From Zerene cesonia (lineage: Eukaryota > Arthropoda > Insecta > Lepidoptera > Pieridae): 64,000 nucleotides of DNA. Below, one piece after another: positions 11,209 through 24,900 of the stretch. The notes below the pieces were generated by a model. The model searched no databases. It had not been told where the DNA came from and saw only the letters and a list, made by a program, of their open reading frames with translations. Numbering within the stretch: the stretch's first letter is position 1; each line of letters begins with the position of its first letter. Location: NCBI RefSeq assembly GCF_012273895.1, contig NC_052106.1, positions 6,200,001 through 6,264,000 of the forward strand. Reading direction: 5' to 3'. The translations under genes were made by a program, and so were the position numbers.

Positions 11209-14200
11209 TTGTTTATAGTCGTACAGTTGTTTGGTGAATGTATTATGCAACTGAGACAATATATCTATCTATGACATTTTCAGTGTTCTGAGAAATTTTC
11301 AGCATTATGTAAAATTCAAATGTAATTATATGTCGCCTTGAGAGAATTAGTACATCCGTCTCGTAAGAAAAGGCGTGGTAACTAATAAATAAATCAGAGA
11401 GTATGGTTGCAACACTCAGTTCGCGTTTGCTCCTAAACACCCAAAATTTCCTGAATTACCAAATAAGCAGATTATTGATAATTAACTAGTCACGTGATCG
11501 CCAGGAATAATTTGTTAGGAGAACACTTTGTACAGATTTTCCTAATGATATTTTTTTATCGGTAAATTTTCCGTTGTTAATCGTAACAAATAACAAATCA
11601 AATCTGTATTCTTCATACTTTTACTATATTTTTAATTTTAATTGCAAATCTAAATGGCTTCTTTGTTTAATAAACTTCACGCAATTTTATAAAGTTTCGA
11701 TTAATTGACGTATGTGCCAGGTCATTAGAACAATTGAAATAACTAGGTTTACTGTTAAAATACTAAACTAAGTAAGTAAATGTTATACCAATATGATAAT
11801 AAATAATATAAGTATCTTTGTATTTGTATTTTGATTTATAAATAGAAGTTTTGGTTAGCACATCGCCGCATCATATTTACACAATTATAAATATTATCAC
11901 ATTATCTTAGCGAACTCCCGGTTACCGCTTATCTTTACAGTGTGCATACAAGAAAATTCCTCTTACCTTTTGTTATTTAAATAATCACTTTACTATTAAT
12001 AAATTATTACACTGATATTTATTCACTTAGTCACTATTGTATGACAAAAAAATAATTAAGTTATGAATTAAAAGGTTAGAATATATTCCCATAACATTAA
12101 ATTAAGAACACATTTCTGGTTATTTAAAAAAAAGACCATAGATAAACGTCACGTGAAAGAAAGTTCGCGCGCTTTTACAACACCCGAAATGTAACCTCAC
12201 TCACAACCTTTCCCGCGCCAAATTGACGCGTAACTAAATAGACCGACATAAATTCATTCAACTCTAACACGCAGCCCGTCCTGTTCACTCATCCGCGATG
12301 TCGTATACAGCTATCTCCTGAGTGCTTCCGCTTGATGAACCCTATTGAGCTCGTTAGTCATTAATTAATTCTGCATAAGAAAATTACTTTTAATTTAAGC
12401 GAAGCACAGATGTGACACTGATGAGTCTGCCCACAACTGAAGTGTTAAAAACTTTCCGGCTGATAAATAATAAAAGCATGTGTGGTCTATAATTACTAAG
12501 CTCTATATACCTACGTAAATATCAAATATAATATAGAATTATTTTTTTACAGAAAGAATTATTAAGAGAATAATTTAAATTGAAAGAGTCAGAACATTCT
12601 CATTGAAATTTTTAATGAAACTGCAACACCAATTACGTTCAATTTACGTTCCTTCAATATCCCATCGTCCCATCTGTGCTTGAACTTTGATCGAACACGA
12701 GTTAATATGATAATATTTAATATAGTTTCATTTTTCACAATTAATGTAATTTACCTGACAGATCATCAAAAATTCATAACTATATCATATGGAATTGGAA
12801 ACCCGGACTCATTATTTTTCAAATATTTTAAGTGTAAACACAAAACAGAGAAAGCATATATTTTGCTAATACCTTAAAAATACATCCTCTCTAAATAAGG
12901 ATTAGGTTGGTTATGGAAGAATATTGTAACTCCTTTCGTAAATTTTTTCTACAAAATATTTTGCAAGACATGATACAAATGATAGTGGGAAAACAAGATA
13001 TTTTCCACTCACTGCAATATTATATAAAATTCAAAGAAACTTTGACTAACGCGAAGTTTAAGCCTTTGCCAATTGCTTCCGACTGTAGTCGTAAGAAAGT
13101 TGTTCGACAAAGTAAAATTTATAGTTTTTCAAGTAGGATATTTTTACCCGGCGTCCCGCTTCGTATTTCCTTATTACAAATGTTTAAATGAAGACAAACA
13201 TCTATTCATTTTGCTGACGTTGTTTATTTCAAAATACATATTTATTACATTATTTGCGCCATTTATAGGGTTCATTCCGTAAATCATGCTAACGTAGCGT
13301 TAAAAACGTTCTTATCTCTGTGAATTTAGCTTACAACTTAACTAGAAAGCATTAAATATTCCACCGTCGCCTTGTTAGCGACCGTTTTGTGATGACTACC
13401 TGAAAAGTCAAGTGCTGGGGCCTCGGACCCATGCAATAACGATTTGCAAATGGAAGTCAAGTGGCAACACAACTGGACGTTCAGGATGAAATGTCAGAAA
13501 TTGGCGCCAAAGAGCACTGCACTGTATTGATACGTCTATGTCTATGCGGAATGTTGGAACAATTGCTTTAGTAGCAGGAATGTTACAGTCGATGACGTAT
13601 TAAGTGGTGTATGGTTTATCTTATAAGCAAAGAATAAAAATAAATTTTCCTCTCAATTTTCTCCTCCTCTTAGATTAATATTGATGAGTAGATATACTTT
13701 ATGATATGATATGAATAAATAAATAGACTTTAGGGAACTTTCGATAAATATGTTATTATACGATTTATGAAAACAAATCAACGCGAAAATATATCTTTAT
13801 TCTTTTGTCAAACTGACTTATAAGAAACGTGCAGAGCGTCGGGCGTCGTTGAACAAAAAATTGATATTGGAGTGCAGCACTTCAATAACTTTTAAAATTT
13901 TTTGCCAATAAATCCTCATATTTTCTTCTTACTTGTATTTCTTTAAAGCAGTTTAATGAAATCAACATTTGTTGTATAAATACAAAAATCTTTTTTCACA
14001 TTAAAATAGGCGATATCATTTTTTTATAGCGATTTATGTATTTGCCACGATACTACCGCACCAAAAAAATTATCGAAATAAAAAAAACACATAAGCAATA
14101 ATTATTATCAAATGTTGTACTTACATCCTTCTCTACGTGTAGCCTATGGGCTAGTCATGCTCAACAGTTTTACAGCTCTTTTTGAATCAAGTAAAACAGT

Positions 14201-15282
14201 GGGTTCCAGGTGTTCCCAGGTTCCCTGGTGTGAAAGCCAGCCCCAACCAGATCATGCACCATATAGCCAACAGTTCTGCATTAGTATGTGATATGAGAAC
14301 CACTGCTGCAAACTGTCTGCTTCCATTGTAGTATTATAGTGGTATCTTCACTCACTTGTATTTAATAAAATGAATTAAATTGTTTGATGACCGATCTAAC
14401 AATTCATTCAGAAGCTCTTCCAATAATCACAAGTACTTACATGTAGTAGGTACTCTTTTTTCAAGCTATTACCCAATTCTACGTTTCTTTAAGAAGAAGA
14501 ACCAACCTCCACAGATTTTAAATCGATTTCGAAATCGATTAGCATGAACAAAGGAGATTCTATTATATAAGACCGGCTGAATATGTTAACTATTCATGAG
14601 CGCGAGAGGATCCATCTGTTTTCCCGCCGTTCCCTAATAAAAGTTATTGCATGCAAAGTTTATCCATGTATTGAAGCTGACATTGATGGATAGCCTGAGA
14701 AATGCTCCGTGCGCATCCGTTACTTTAATCTATGATCGTTTGACATTTATAGGGCTCCGCACCCGTAGGGCTGAACGGGAACCTATTACCGAGGCATAGC
14801 GTCTGTCTGTCACCAGGTTGTATGTCTTGAACCGTCATAAACAGACAGTTGAAAATTTCAGAGGTAATATTATATAACTGATGCCGCTATATAACATTAA
14901 ATAATAAAAATCGGGATCAAGCGGTTGGCACGCTTATAAATCGGATGGACGAGCATATTTTTTGCTGTTGGGTTTAAGCCAACCGAGTACCAACCCCCGT
15001 AGTTCTACTCTTAGTATCAAAATTTAATCATAATTTGGATTTCAGTGTTATAGAAACACGTATACCAACTATATTACTAAAGTATTTAAGTATGCAAACA
15101 AGACTTAACTTATTATGCAGCTATGAATTGATAGGATAAACTTTTATTATATAATATTCTTTCGTATAACACAATAAATACTTACTATTATGAAAATTGA
15201 CAAAAAGAAAAAAAAACGTGTATCGTATGAATCATAACCATCTAGATTTTTATGTCCTTTTTTATTTAGGTACTTACCTACC
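11209..15282. other. Intergenic region, no supported gene
   Basis: Only A/T-rich sequence with short open frames (for example plus-strand frames around 12680-13280) that lack splice context and recognisable similarity. A less A/T-rich, CG-containing patch at about 12155-12350 could be promoter-like. A perfect 20-bp palindrome lies at 14521-14540, and a repeat related to 44905-45085 lies at 14750-14870. Confidence 0.4.
14750..14870 (+). repeat. Lepidopteran dispersed repeat ('ggctccgcacccgtaggg' family)
   Basis: The string 'agggctccgcacccgtagg', then 'gtctgtctgtcaccaggttg' and 'tcttgaaccgtcataa' recall a repeat common in moth and butterfly genomes. A reverse, diverged relative lies at about 44905-45085 ('attcatgagatacagcctg', 'gaccgacagacggacag'). 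Confidence 0.45.
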
Positions 15283-18200
15283 ATGTCCACAAAAGGATTT
15301 CTTCTCGTTCGTAAAAGCGAATGGGAAAGAATCGCCAGACAGCAGAATTATACAGAAAATGTGCAAACAAAGGAAGATTACATAAAATCTTTAAACGAAA
15401 TGTCTCAAAGTTGGATGAAATCTTGGCCAGATACTGTGCAGGTTCCCTATTTTATTATTACGTATTTCAATTTTTAATATCATTGAATTGTAAAGTCGAA
15501 GTTGTTGGCATGTAGTTTCACCCCAGAGTCCCATCTGGCCTGAATACATACGGAAACGTTAGTTAATATAATTGAGATTCATTTAATGGCCGTAAATAAT
15601 GAAAAATGTAAAACTTTGCACTTTTTTATCTTCTATACATATATATCTGTATAATCATGTTATATATATTTTTTATGTGGATTTTAGATACTTAAAGAAT
15701 TTTTTTATGGTATAACATCGAAAAGATGAATCAATAAAAGTAGGACATAATATGTCGCATTTTAAATTTAAAACTAGCTGGTGCGCGGTGCGCGGGCTGC
15801 AAGCAGCCCGCGTGGATTTTTGCGTGGACCAGTATAATCAAGACTTAANNNNNNNNNNNNNNNNNNNNNNNNNNNNNNNNNNNNNNNNNNNNNNNNNNNN
15901 NNNNNNNNNNNNNNNNNNNNNNNNNNNNNNNNNNNNNNNNNNNNNNNNNNNNNNNNNNNNNNNNNNNNNNNNNNNNNNNNNNNNNNNNNNNNNNNNNNNN
16001 NNNNNNNNNNNNNNNNNNNNNNNNNNNNNNNNNNNNNNNNNNNNNNNNNNNNNNNNNNNNNNNNNNNNNNNNNNNNNNNNNNNNNNNNNNNNNNNNNNNN
16101 NNNNNNNNNNNNNNNNNNNNNNNNNNNNNNNNNNNNNNNNNNNNNNNNNNNNNNNNNNNNNNNNNNNNNNNNNNNNNNNNNNNNNNNNNNNNNNNNNNNN
16201 NNNNNNNNNNNNNNNNNNNNNNNNNNNNNNNNNNNNNNNNNNNNNNNNNNNNNNNNNNNNNNNNNNNNNNNNNNNNNNNNNNNNNNNNNNNNNNNNNNNN
16301 NNNNNNNNNNNNNNNNNNNNNNNNNNNNNNNNNNNNNNNNNNNNNNNNNNNNNNNNNNNNNNNNNNNNNNNNNNNNNNNNNNNNNNNNNNNNNNNNNNNN
16401 NNNNNNNNNNNNNNNNNNNNNNNNNNNNNNNNNNNNNNNNNNNNNNNNNNNNNNNNNNNNNNNNNNNNNNNNNNNNNNNNNNNNNNNNNNNNNNNNNNNN
16501 NNNNNNNNNNNNNNNNNNNNNNNNNNNNNNNNNNNNNNNNNNNNNNNNNNNNNNNNNNNNNNNNNNNNNNNNNNNNNNNNNNNNNNNNNNNNNNNNNNNN
16601 NNNNNNNNNNNNNNNNNNNNNNNNNNNNNNNNNNNNNNNNNNNNNNNNNNNNNNNNNNNNNNNNNNNNNNNNNNNNNNNNNNNNNNNNNNNNNNNNNNNN
16701 NNNNNNNNNNNNNNNNNNNNNNNNNNNNNNNNNNNNNNNNNNNNNNNNNNNNNNNNNNNNNNNNNNNNNNNNNNNNNNNNNNNNNNNNNNNNNNNNNNNN
16801 NNNNNNNNNNNNNNNNNNNNNNNNNNNNNNNNNNNNNNNNNNNNNNNNAGACGTAAGGATTCATAAATGGCGATTTTGGCAAAGTATGGCGGCCATCTTG
16901 TTTTCGCGAAATTGGCCATTTTTTGGGCGTACCTGGTAATTGCTGAAGGTCTAAAGCATTTTTTGTTAGAACACCACCCCTCCGCGAGCCACCGTTTCCG
17001 CGGGCCGCCGGGCGTCGAGCTGGTCTTCGAGCGACGCGAGTTCTCTATATTTTTCCGCGGGTCGATTGCGGCTCCTCTATACGTTCATGTCAAAATTATC
17101 TCCACTCTCCGGCCGGTTTCCGAGAAAAGCGATGTCAGTCAGTCAGTGGGTGTGTAGCTTTATATAGTATAATTACCCACCATAAAGTAAAACGTAGTTT
17201 TATATAATCTAGGGTTACGTAAATATCATAGAAAAAAATAAAGAAATGGAGCGCCAAAAAAACATGGCTTTCATCAATCAATTTTTGTCAAAGAAACACG
17301 ATAATAGGCAAGAATTGATACAAAAAGTCAGGGAACAAATTTTCGACGACAGCTCTTATGGAAGACAATTAATAAGGTACCTTCAAATTATTAAACTAAT
17401 ACTATGAAATTTAGACTAGATTGTACGGTTTACAATATACATTCTTTAAGATCATCAGATCAGATTTAAGAAATAAAAAAAATATTTTCTTACGAATATA
17501 TCTTTTAGCGCTCTTCTAAATTCAAAAACGTTAGAAGAACGAGACGTCCAAATCGAATTTCAGAAGAAGTTGAAACGTGAAGCGAACTTGGAAGAACAAA
17601 GAAAACCTCAGTGGAGTTCTATTGAAAGCGCTCCAGATATGGAAAAAAATGAAAATGAAATTAAACGGAAACAAAGAGAAAGGAATATTGAAGTGGCTCA
17701 AATTAACAAGGCTATGTTAGCTATTTCTTTGTATTTTATATTACATTTATATGAACTCGCAAACGTCTGTGTCTGTGTCGTCATATGAACTCTTGTAAAT
17801 CCCGTGCCATTCAGCTTTAATCTTTATTTTCTTCATCTATCCCTTAACTACTTGTACTTATTATTCTGTGCCTTAACTCATACGTACATAAACACAAGTA
17901 GGAACATGCACCTCTTTTTCTTGACCCACTCAATCAGTGTGACAACAATGCGATATCAAAATAGACATTTTGATGGCTATTTACAATGATATTAAATGGA
18001 ACATATATTATTTTAGGTTCAATAAACGAAAAGAAATTGAAATTCATAGCAAACTAAAAGAAATTACATCGCAAATTGAAGAAAAACGAGGAATTGATGA
18101 TATGGATGGTATAGAAGCAAAAGAAATGGTTTATACAAATACTTATCCTTAGAAAAACATAAATATAAATATATAAATATTTAAAATTTATTCATCTCTT

Positions 18201-19998
18201 GCCAAAAGTCTAACGCAGGCCCAACACACACAACACAATTATAGCACATAAAAGTTAAAAAATCTATTTACTTCAACAACGGAGTGTGTATCAATATTAC
18301 AATCCAGTCTTTAGGAATTTACTGTATTTTATATTACTTACAAATATTTTACTGCCTATAAGTACCATGTTTATTCATTTAATAACTAAATATGAATAAC
18401 AAATGAAAAATAAATCTAGACAAAAATGAAGAACAATTTGAAACACGAGTACGAATGTTTTGTTCAAGAGCAGAATCTACATAAAGAAGCAACAATAACA
18501 CGAGAACGAGAAATTGATGACGAAATAGAGAAAATCAAACAAAAGCAAGACCAAAGAAATTGTCAAATAAAAGCGATAAATGACAAGGTAGACGCGTAAG
18601 ATAATATATAATGTTTATAAAATTTAGAAATTATAATGTTAACGAGCAAGTTAAACCTATAAATTAAAAGGGCAACTTTTAAATACGACTTAAGACTCTT
18701 GTTATTTATTATTTATGATTTCTTAGTTACATAGGACATAGGTTTGATATAGGATATTATAGCAATACAAGGCAAAGTAATTAAGATAGCTCAGTATGGC
18801 AACTTTATGTAATTAATAATTTTTGTCTTTAAAACCATTTAGATATTGCTTTTACTTTAATACTTAATTGAAAAACAAAACAATTTCAGATTATCAAGGA
18901 ACAATGCAATAACAGCAACACAAAAATAGTATACAAACAATTGCAAATTATTCAGGATGCAGAAAAAAGACGCTTTGATCGGTTTATAGAAACTGGTATC
19001 GAAAGATTTGAAAAATCGTAAGTTTGTCGTTGGTTTTTCAAATTAAGTCGAAAATTCTACGAAACCTAAAACAAGGGAAACTTCGTAAAACAAAAAAATC
19101 CGTGAAGAATAGAATAGGTAGGTAGGTAGATTTACTTTTTTCACAATATGTCTCATACAATCTAATATGACTAAAACTAAGTATCTAAAGCATTAGTTTT
19201 ATAAGCCATTTCATTTTTTTTTTAGCTTGTAGACCTCATTATAACTGCGCATATTATAACATTTTTATTATCCTTTGATCTGAATTTAGACAAATATACA
19301 AGGGTATTTCAACTTCGTTACAGTTTAATCAAATAGAATTATTTACAATAGAAATTTTAGCCAAATCGAAGAATCTAAGAAACAAATTGCAAAACAGAAG
19401 GCTCCAACAAAAAATAAAATGATAACTCAAATAGCAAATCAAAAATCCCATTATGATCACATTAATTACGACAAATGTTTATGCAGTAGACAATGTATTA
19501 TAACTAAGTCTTGCAGACAAAGAAAATGTGAGAAAAAATCTCCACATCTGTATAAGGGTTAGTATTTTCGTGTAATAAATATCATTTGTGGAATATTATT
19601 TACCGTTTTGTTAAATACTCGAAATACTTAAAATTATCCATTATAATTTTCTATTAATTTTCTTTTTTTTAATTATACAGCATAGCAACAAAATTCTTAC
19701 ATTATAGGACATATATGACATTGTTTCCGTTACAGAGAATAATAAAAATTTCGAAAAGACCCACCACAAATTGGTGGAAGAATATAAGAAGCCACAAAAC
19801 GAAGCTCCCTGTTGGAACGGGCTTAAAGCTTCACATGAACAATTTGCAGAACAAGCCAGTAAAGTTCTACAGGGTTGCCGTTACAAGAATACTGCAAGAC
19901 GTGTTGTTAACGTCAGTAAAAAGTTTAAAAATAGTTACAATATAAAGTTAGACGATAAAGCCAAAAGCTTTTTATCTATATCCCGTATAGTCTATTAG
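15283..19998 (+). CDS. Coiled-coil ciliary/flagellar protein, CFAP210 (CCDC173)-like
   Basis: Eight exons join in frame: 15283-15441, 17213-17376, 17509-17715, 18017-18128, 18420-18587, 18890-19017, 19361-19557 and 19736-19998, giving about 465 residues. All introns are GT-AG and phases agree. The protein is rich in Glu, Lys, Gln and Arg without prolines over long stretches, so it should be mostly coiled coil. An N-terminal KSEWERI and the segment SALLNSKTLEERDVQIEF (around residue 108) resemble remembered CFAP210/CCDC173 sequence, a TPH-domain microtubule inner protein of axonemal doublets. In an insect this would act in the sperm tail or in sensory cilia. A cysteine-rich patch (C-L-C, C, C, C in exon 7) near residue 350 is unusual. 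The donor of exon 1 (CAG/GTTCCC) is weak, so the join of exon 1 to exon 2 is the least certain. It could instead be another TPH family member. Confidence 0.6.
15774..17168 (-). mobile_element. Helitron inside intron 1 of the CFAP210-like gene
   Basis: On the minus strand the 3' end is CTAG followed by T (15777-15774). It is preceded by a perfect 10-bp stem hairpin (15791-15812, CGCGGGCTGC with a 2-base loop), a textbook Helitron terminus. The other end near 17168 reads 'ctatatAAAGCtacacacc' followed by CACTGACTGACTGACATC, a 5' end style I remember from moth Helitrons, although the expected leading TC is not clean. The interior is mostly an assembly gap, so coding content cannot be judged. The visible right part is GC-rich and has no recognised domain. 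Confidence 0.65.
15849..16848. other. Assembly gap of exactly 1000 N, within a Helitron
   Basis: A fixed-size placeholder. Because both flanks belong to one Helitron, the missing sequence is probably the body of that element. Confidence 0.95.
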
Positions 19999-21200
19999 CA
20001 CTGAATGAAAGCGTTTTTCTATTTATCTTCTCATTCCGAGTACTACAAACAGTAGCCTGGCCTTTCAGCAGACAGTATTGAAATCATTGGACAATTTTTT
20101 TTTTGACACATTTTGTATTCATCGCAGTTTCTCTTTAGAAATTGTTTATGGTCATCTGGGAATGATGGTTTACATCCAAATTTTCCATAAGGCCACAAAA
20201 AGGCCATTCTTATAAAAATAAATACATTTTAACAGGCTTTTATGAGCTTCACATGTATGTGTTTATGTAACCGACTCCTTGAGATTCGATTTGATTTGGA
20301 TCCAAACTTTGTACACCCATCAAGGATCGGTGATAATACAATACTTTCATGAGTTATACTTATTATCCTGATTAGGGTCTGTATAAGACCAAGTGACATA
20401 ATTTAATGGATACTATCACTCCTACGCTCATGCATTAACAACTGTATAAAGGATCGTCAGATCCAGCAATCGCTTCAAATTGACGTCTTTATTTCAGGAT
20501 TACCGACGCCTTTGCCATTTGGATGAAGATACTCTTCCTATAGCTAACTATAATGAATGAATCTTTTCTGAGTTTTATAAAAATGATACATTAAATTAAA
20601 AGTATAAGATTTAAAACGATATTTTCATTGTGCAGTAGTCATAGGGATTAATTTATGGCGATATCTGTATAATCTATGGTCTACATGATTATATGACCCA
20701 TATAATCATGATTATATGACCCATATTACGTCAACTGGAAAATGTTCTGCCAATGATCCGTCTATTTATACTGTGGTTCTGCATTGATATTGTAATGAGT
20801 TTTGTTTAACCTGGCCTCTTTTTTGCAAGCTTTATACATAAGTAGATAAATTGTATATACGGTCTCTCTCACAGTTGTTATATCATCAATGCTTTCCAAT
20901 TGTAATGATGAAGAAACGATTTCGGACACACATTTATACCTTTGTTTGGTTTCAAAAATCCCTCATTTCTAGAAATCCCCAATTTTTCTAGTTATAAATA
21001 TAGCTGATATATACCTAGTGACAAACATAGATCTCTTATAATATTGATGTATATTTTAAATGAGACTGAAAAGAAATATATTATTACGAAAATTTACCAA
21101 AGGTTATAAGTATGTTTCAAGAGGCTTGGTAAGCTTGGATATGTGGGAACGTATGATGAGAACTAAAATGCTAGAAAAACAATGAAATGAAACAAATCGC
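19999..21200. other. Region between the CFAP210-like gene and NDUFS1, no gene seen
   Basis: No supported exon. It contains the 3' untranslated part of the upstream gene and a short direct repeat (about 20686-20725, 'gattatatgacccatat' twice). The 3' end of NDUFS1 converges from the right. Confidence 0.45.
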
Positions 21201-21938
21201 CCTCGTTATACTACATTTATTTACTAAACGCATATTTACAAAACCGCTCTTACATACATATTCCTGTTGCTGTCCTTACATTCCGATTTCTAAGATTTGC
21301 ATAACGATTAGACAATTTGCACTGTACTCTTAAATTTTATTACGAAATAAATAATGATATAAAATGTTATGGTTTAAAACCAATATAGCTAAGGCTAGTT
21401 AAAAAAAATGTACATTTTTATTACTCTAGATCAGCGACATTTGATTTTAAAACATAACGTGAATTGATAAAGTTCAAAATTGCATGTAGTCGAATGTTAT
21501 CAAGAAAGGAATGCCCATTCGACGTCTAAGCTTCTCTGTAGTATTTCTTTATAAAAAAATGATTGCAGAAACGCGAAATTAATCTACACAACGATTAAAT
21601 ATGAAGATTAACACCATATAATTTCTCTACAACTCGTTAGCGATGTTGTAACACGATACCTTTAATATATTAAAACTAGTGTAGATATAGAATAATGTGA
21701 GTAAAGAGGTTGATATTATTTATGTACTTCATTTAAGTGAAATCTATTTTTCGAATAACACGAGCGACTATTAAAACACTTCAAAATATCCCATAATACA
21801 CGGCGAAAATGCGATTAAGTTTCACTAGTAAAACCTCATTTCCGAGACAAAGCTATCTCTGTCCCACCGCTCCAAGTCGACAAAGGCGCCAGAGAAATGA
21901 GGTTGTAATACATCAAAGGTATTTCAGTGTTATTTGTC

Positions 21939-24900
21939 TTAATACGGCGAGCTCTTCTGCTTGATCACGGCTTGCACGCACTTGGCCATGGTGGGCGAGG
22001 CGCGGCTGATGGCGTCCGTCATGAAGAAGTCCTCCAGTTGCTTCAGTTGCACGTCCAACTTGCCTGACACTGGTTTCTTGAGATCCTGTAACGTTTCCAT
22101 GAAATTATGATATACATATAAACCTTTCTCTTGAATCACGCTGTCTATTAAAATACCCCGTCGTAGTTTTTTTAAGATTTAAGCATACATAGGGACAGAC
22201 AGAGAAAGCGACTTTGTTTTATGCTACGTAGTGAAGTGATGATTAAAGTAAAATACATTTCATAACTTAATGGAAAATGTTTGGTGGTTCTTTGTTCATA
22301 AAAATATGTGGTAGGTTAATTAATGTTGATGTTTAAAAGTATAGTGCCTGGATGACCGAGGTTTAACTTCGTGAAGTTAGATTGTTTATAAGCGTTTTTT
22401 CCAAGATCGTTTAGGCATTTTTAAGTGAACACGTGCATTAAGAAGACACAAAACAATATAATCAATTAGTCTAACCTCAAAGCAAACACTCATTGACTTC
22501 GTTACATAACAACGCCATCTGCTGGAACTTTAATTATTCGCCAAAAAATAGTATTAGTATTATTATTCGCCAATAGATGTCAGGAAGAAAAAATAGTATA
22601 AGTATTATTATTCGCCAATAGATGTCAGGAAGAAAAAATAGTATTAGTATTATTATTCGCCAATAGATGTCAGGAAGAGTCGCTAAGTTTAAGTCGATAA
22701 AACACGAATATGACATTTTCTAAAAAAGATTCCTAGCTAGATCGATTTATCGCCCCCGAAACCCCCTATATACTAAATTTCATGAAAATCGTTGGCGCCG
22801 ATTCCGAGATTCCAATTATATATATATATACAAGAATTGCTCGTTTAAAGATATAAGATAAATACGGATTTTGTTTTTTCCATTGTATCGTAAGCAAGCC
22901 ACTAAATAAAAAAAATCATTCAAAAATAAAATATGTTAACAAGCATGCAGAAATGTAAAGAAACAATATTTTCAAAAACTTTAACACCCAATTTTATAAT
23001 TGACCATTACAAAATAGCTAGGCATACTGGCTTTAGGCTTTAGTCATTATCCTATTAAACTATACAAAGAAACCCTTTTAGAGTACTGCTATTTAAAAAA
23101 AATCCGTCACCTGCGCAAGCGCACGTGCTTGAGCGAAGTAGTTGTTTTCCTGCACGTCTCCATAGGCAACTAGCGCGGGGCTGATCTGAGCTAGCCTGTC
23201 GCGGACCTCATCCAGGTTATCGTATGGAAGCCGTGAACCTAACACTTCCGACAAAGCACTGGAATAAAAGAAGATGAATGAAATTTAAGTATTTATTAGT
23301 AGGATTAAAATAAACCAGTGCACTGATCTCTGGTATTTGGTAATTATTGTCTAACTGTAAAAACTGCTCTCCAGACCAGTGATAATTATTTATTTCTGTT
23401 GCTTTGTGAGCGTTTTCATTAGAGCCACAACATGAATTTCGCGTTGTAGATCTGTTTTTCTGTGAAGACGACATATTTTTTATGGGTAGTGTAAATAATG
23501 TTTAAAAAGTTTTGAACATTCGTTCACAAACTGGAGCAATATGCCCAAACAAACATATAAGCAGCGCTTTTGGCTGCTAAATTCATAAAAACACCAACTT
23601 CAGAGGACCTCAAACATCACGCCCCCCTCCCCCCGTGGTGCCCCGCTGCCCCCGCTGCCCCCGCTCACCGCAAGATCTTCCAGTCGTCGCGCGCCTTCCC
23701 CGGCGGCGTGACGGCGGGCAGCGTCTGCTGCGCGCGCCCCTCCGCGTTGGCGTACGTGCCGCGCTTCTCCGTGTAGGCGGCGCCCGGCAGCACCACGTCC
23801 GCGCCCGCCGCGCCCGCGTCGCCGTGGTGCCCTGCGCCCGCAACAACCCGCCTGACTTCACTCTTATCGAAAACGTGCCATACAGTTCGATATAATTCGT
23901 GACTGCTGGTAGTATATACGTTTTTAACGTATTTTTTGTGAAGACTGACAATTGGATCCAATGCTTGACAATTTGATGTGAACAGTGACAATTTCATCTA
24001 ATGAGTGACAATTTGGAGTTAAAAATGACAATTCGATATAATACGTGACAATTTGGTATGTGTCGTGTAATGTATCTTATAAGTGACAATGAGACAATTA
24101 GACGCACATATGACTGTGATGTAATACATGCCAATTTGTTGTATAACGTGACAATTTAACATCATACGTGACCAGTCTAGCAGTAGTTCCCAACACGCCC
24201 ATGATTCAGCAAGCTGATGCTCAAAACGAAGATTCATTTATTTATTATCTTTTACCCTGATAGATGACCACGCAGTCCTTAGGCAAAACGTCCCTGGAGA
24301 CCACGCCAGCATCAGCTCCGAGCAGGAAGACCACACGTGCGTCCTTGAGCAGCGAGCCGACGCCGGGCTTGTAGCCGATGTCCAGAGCCGCCACTTGCGA
24401 CGCGGTGCGTTGGAGCACGTTCAGAACCTTGACGTTTTAACAGTTTCAATTATTTAATTTAATAAATAAAGTAAAGTACAGAAATAAGAAGAATCGTGTG
24501 ATTGATAATTTTTCAAAAACTTAGAAAAATTTTGGGTTCTATTTGTATAAGCAATCCTAATCATCCAATATATTATATTTACTTGAAGGTAGAAGGGACG
24601 TAAAGTAATTTCCTAATCTTCCCTGCTGAAATCAACCGTATGTAACAATGCATACGATTAAATTTTACTCTACAATTGACTAACAAGCAAGCCACCCCAA
24701 CACAATGAACTTTACGACCTAATAATAATACTCAAGGTTCATTTCATTCTAATCATACCACAACATGCCACACCACACTGCCACACCAAAATGAACCCTA
24801 CCTTCCAGTCCTTATCGTCGAGCTTGTCCTGCAGGCGCAGCGCCAGCTCCTGCGTGTGCGCGAGCAGCGCGGCCCCCTCGGGCCCGGCGAGCTGGTCAGC

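Noticed and set aside
12907..13191. 94-codon plus-strand open frame
   Set aside because: No splice context or recognised similarity, in A/T-rich DNA. Length is within chance for this composition.
15752..16939. Long open frames across the N run at 15849-16848
   Set aside because: Gap artefacts inside a Helitron.
23610..23997. Arg/Ala-rich frames over GC-rich sequence
   Set aside because: They are shadows of NDUFS1 exon 11, whose correct frame is conserved.
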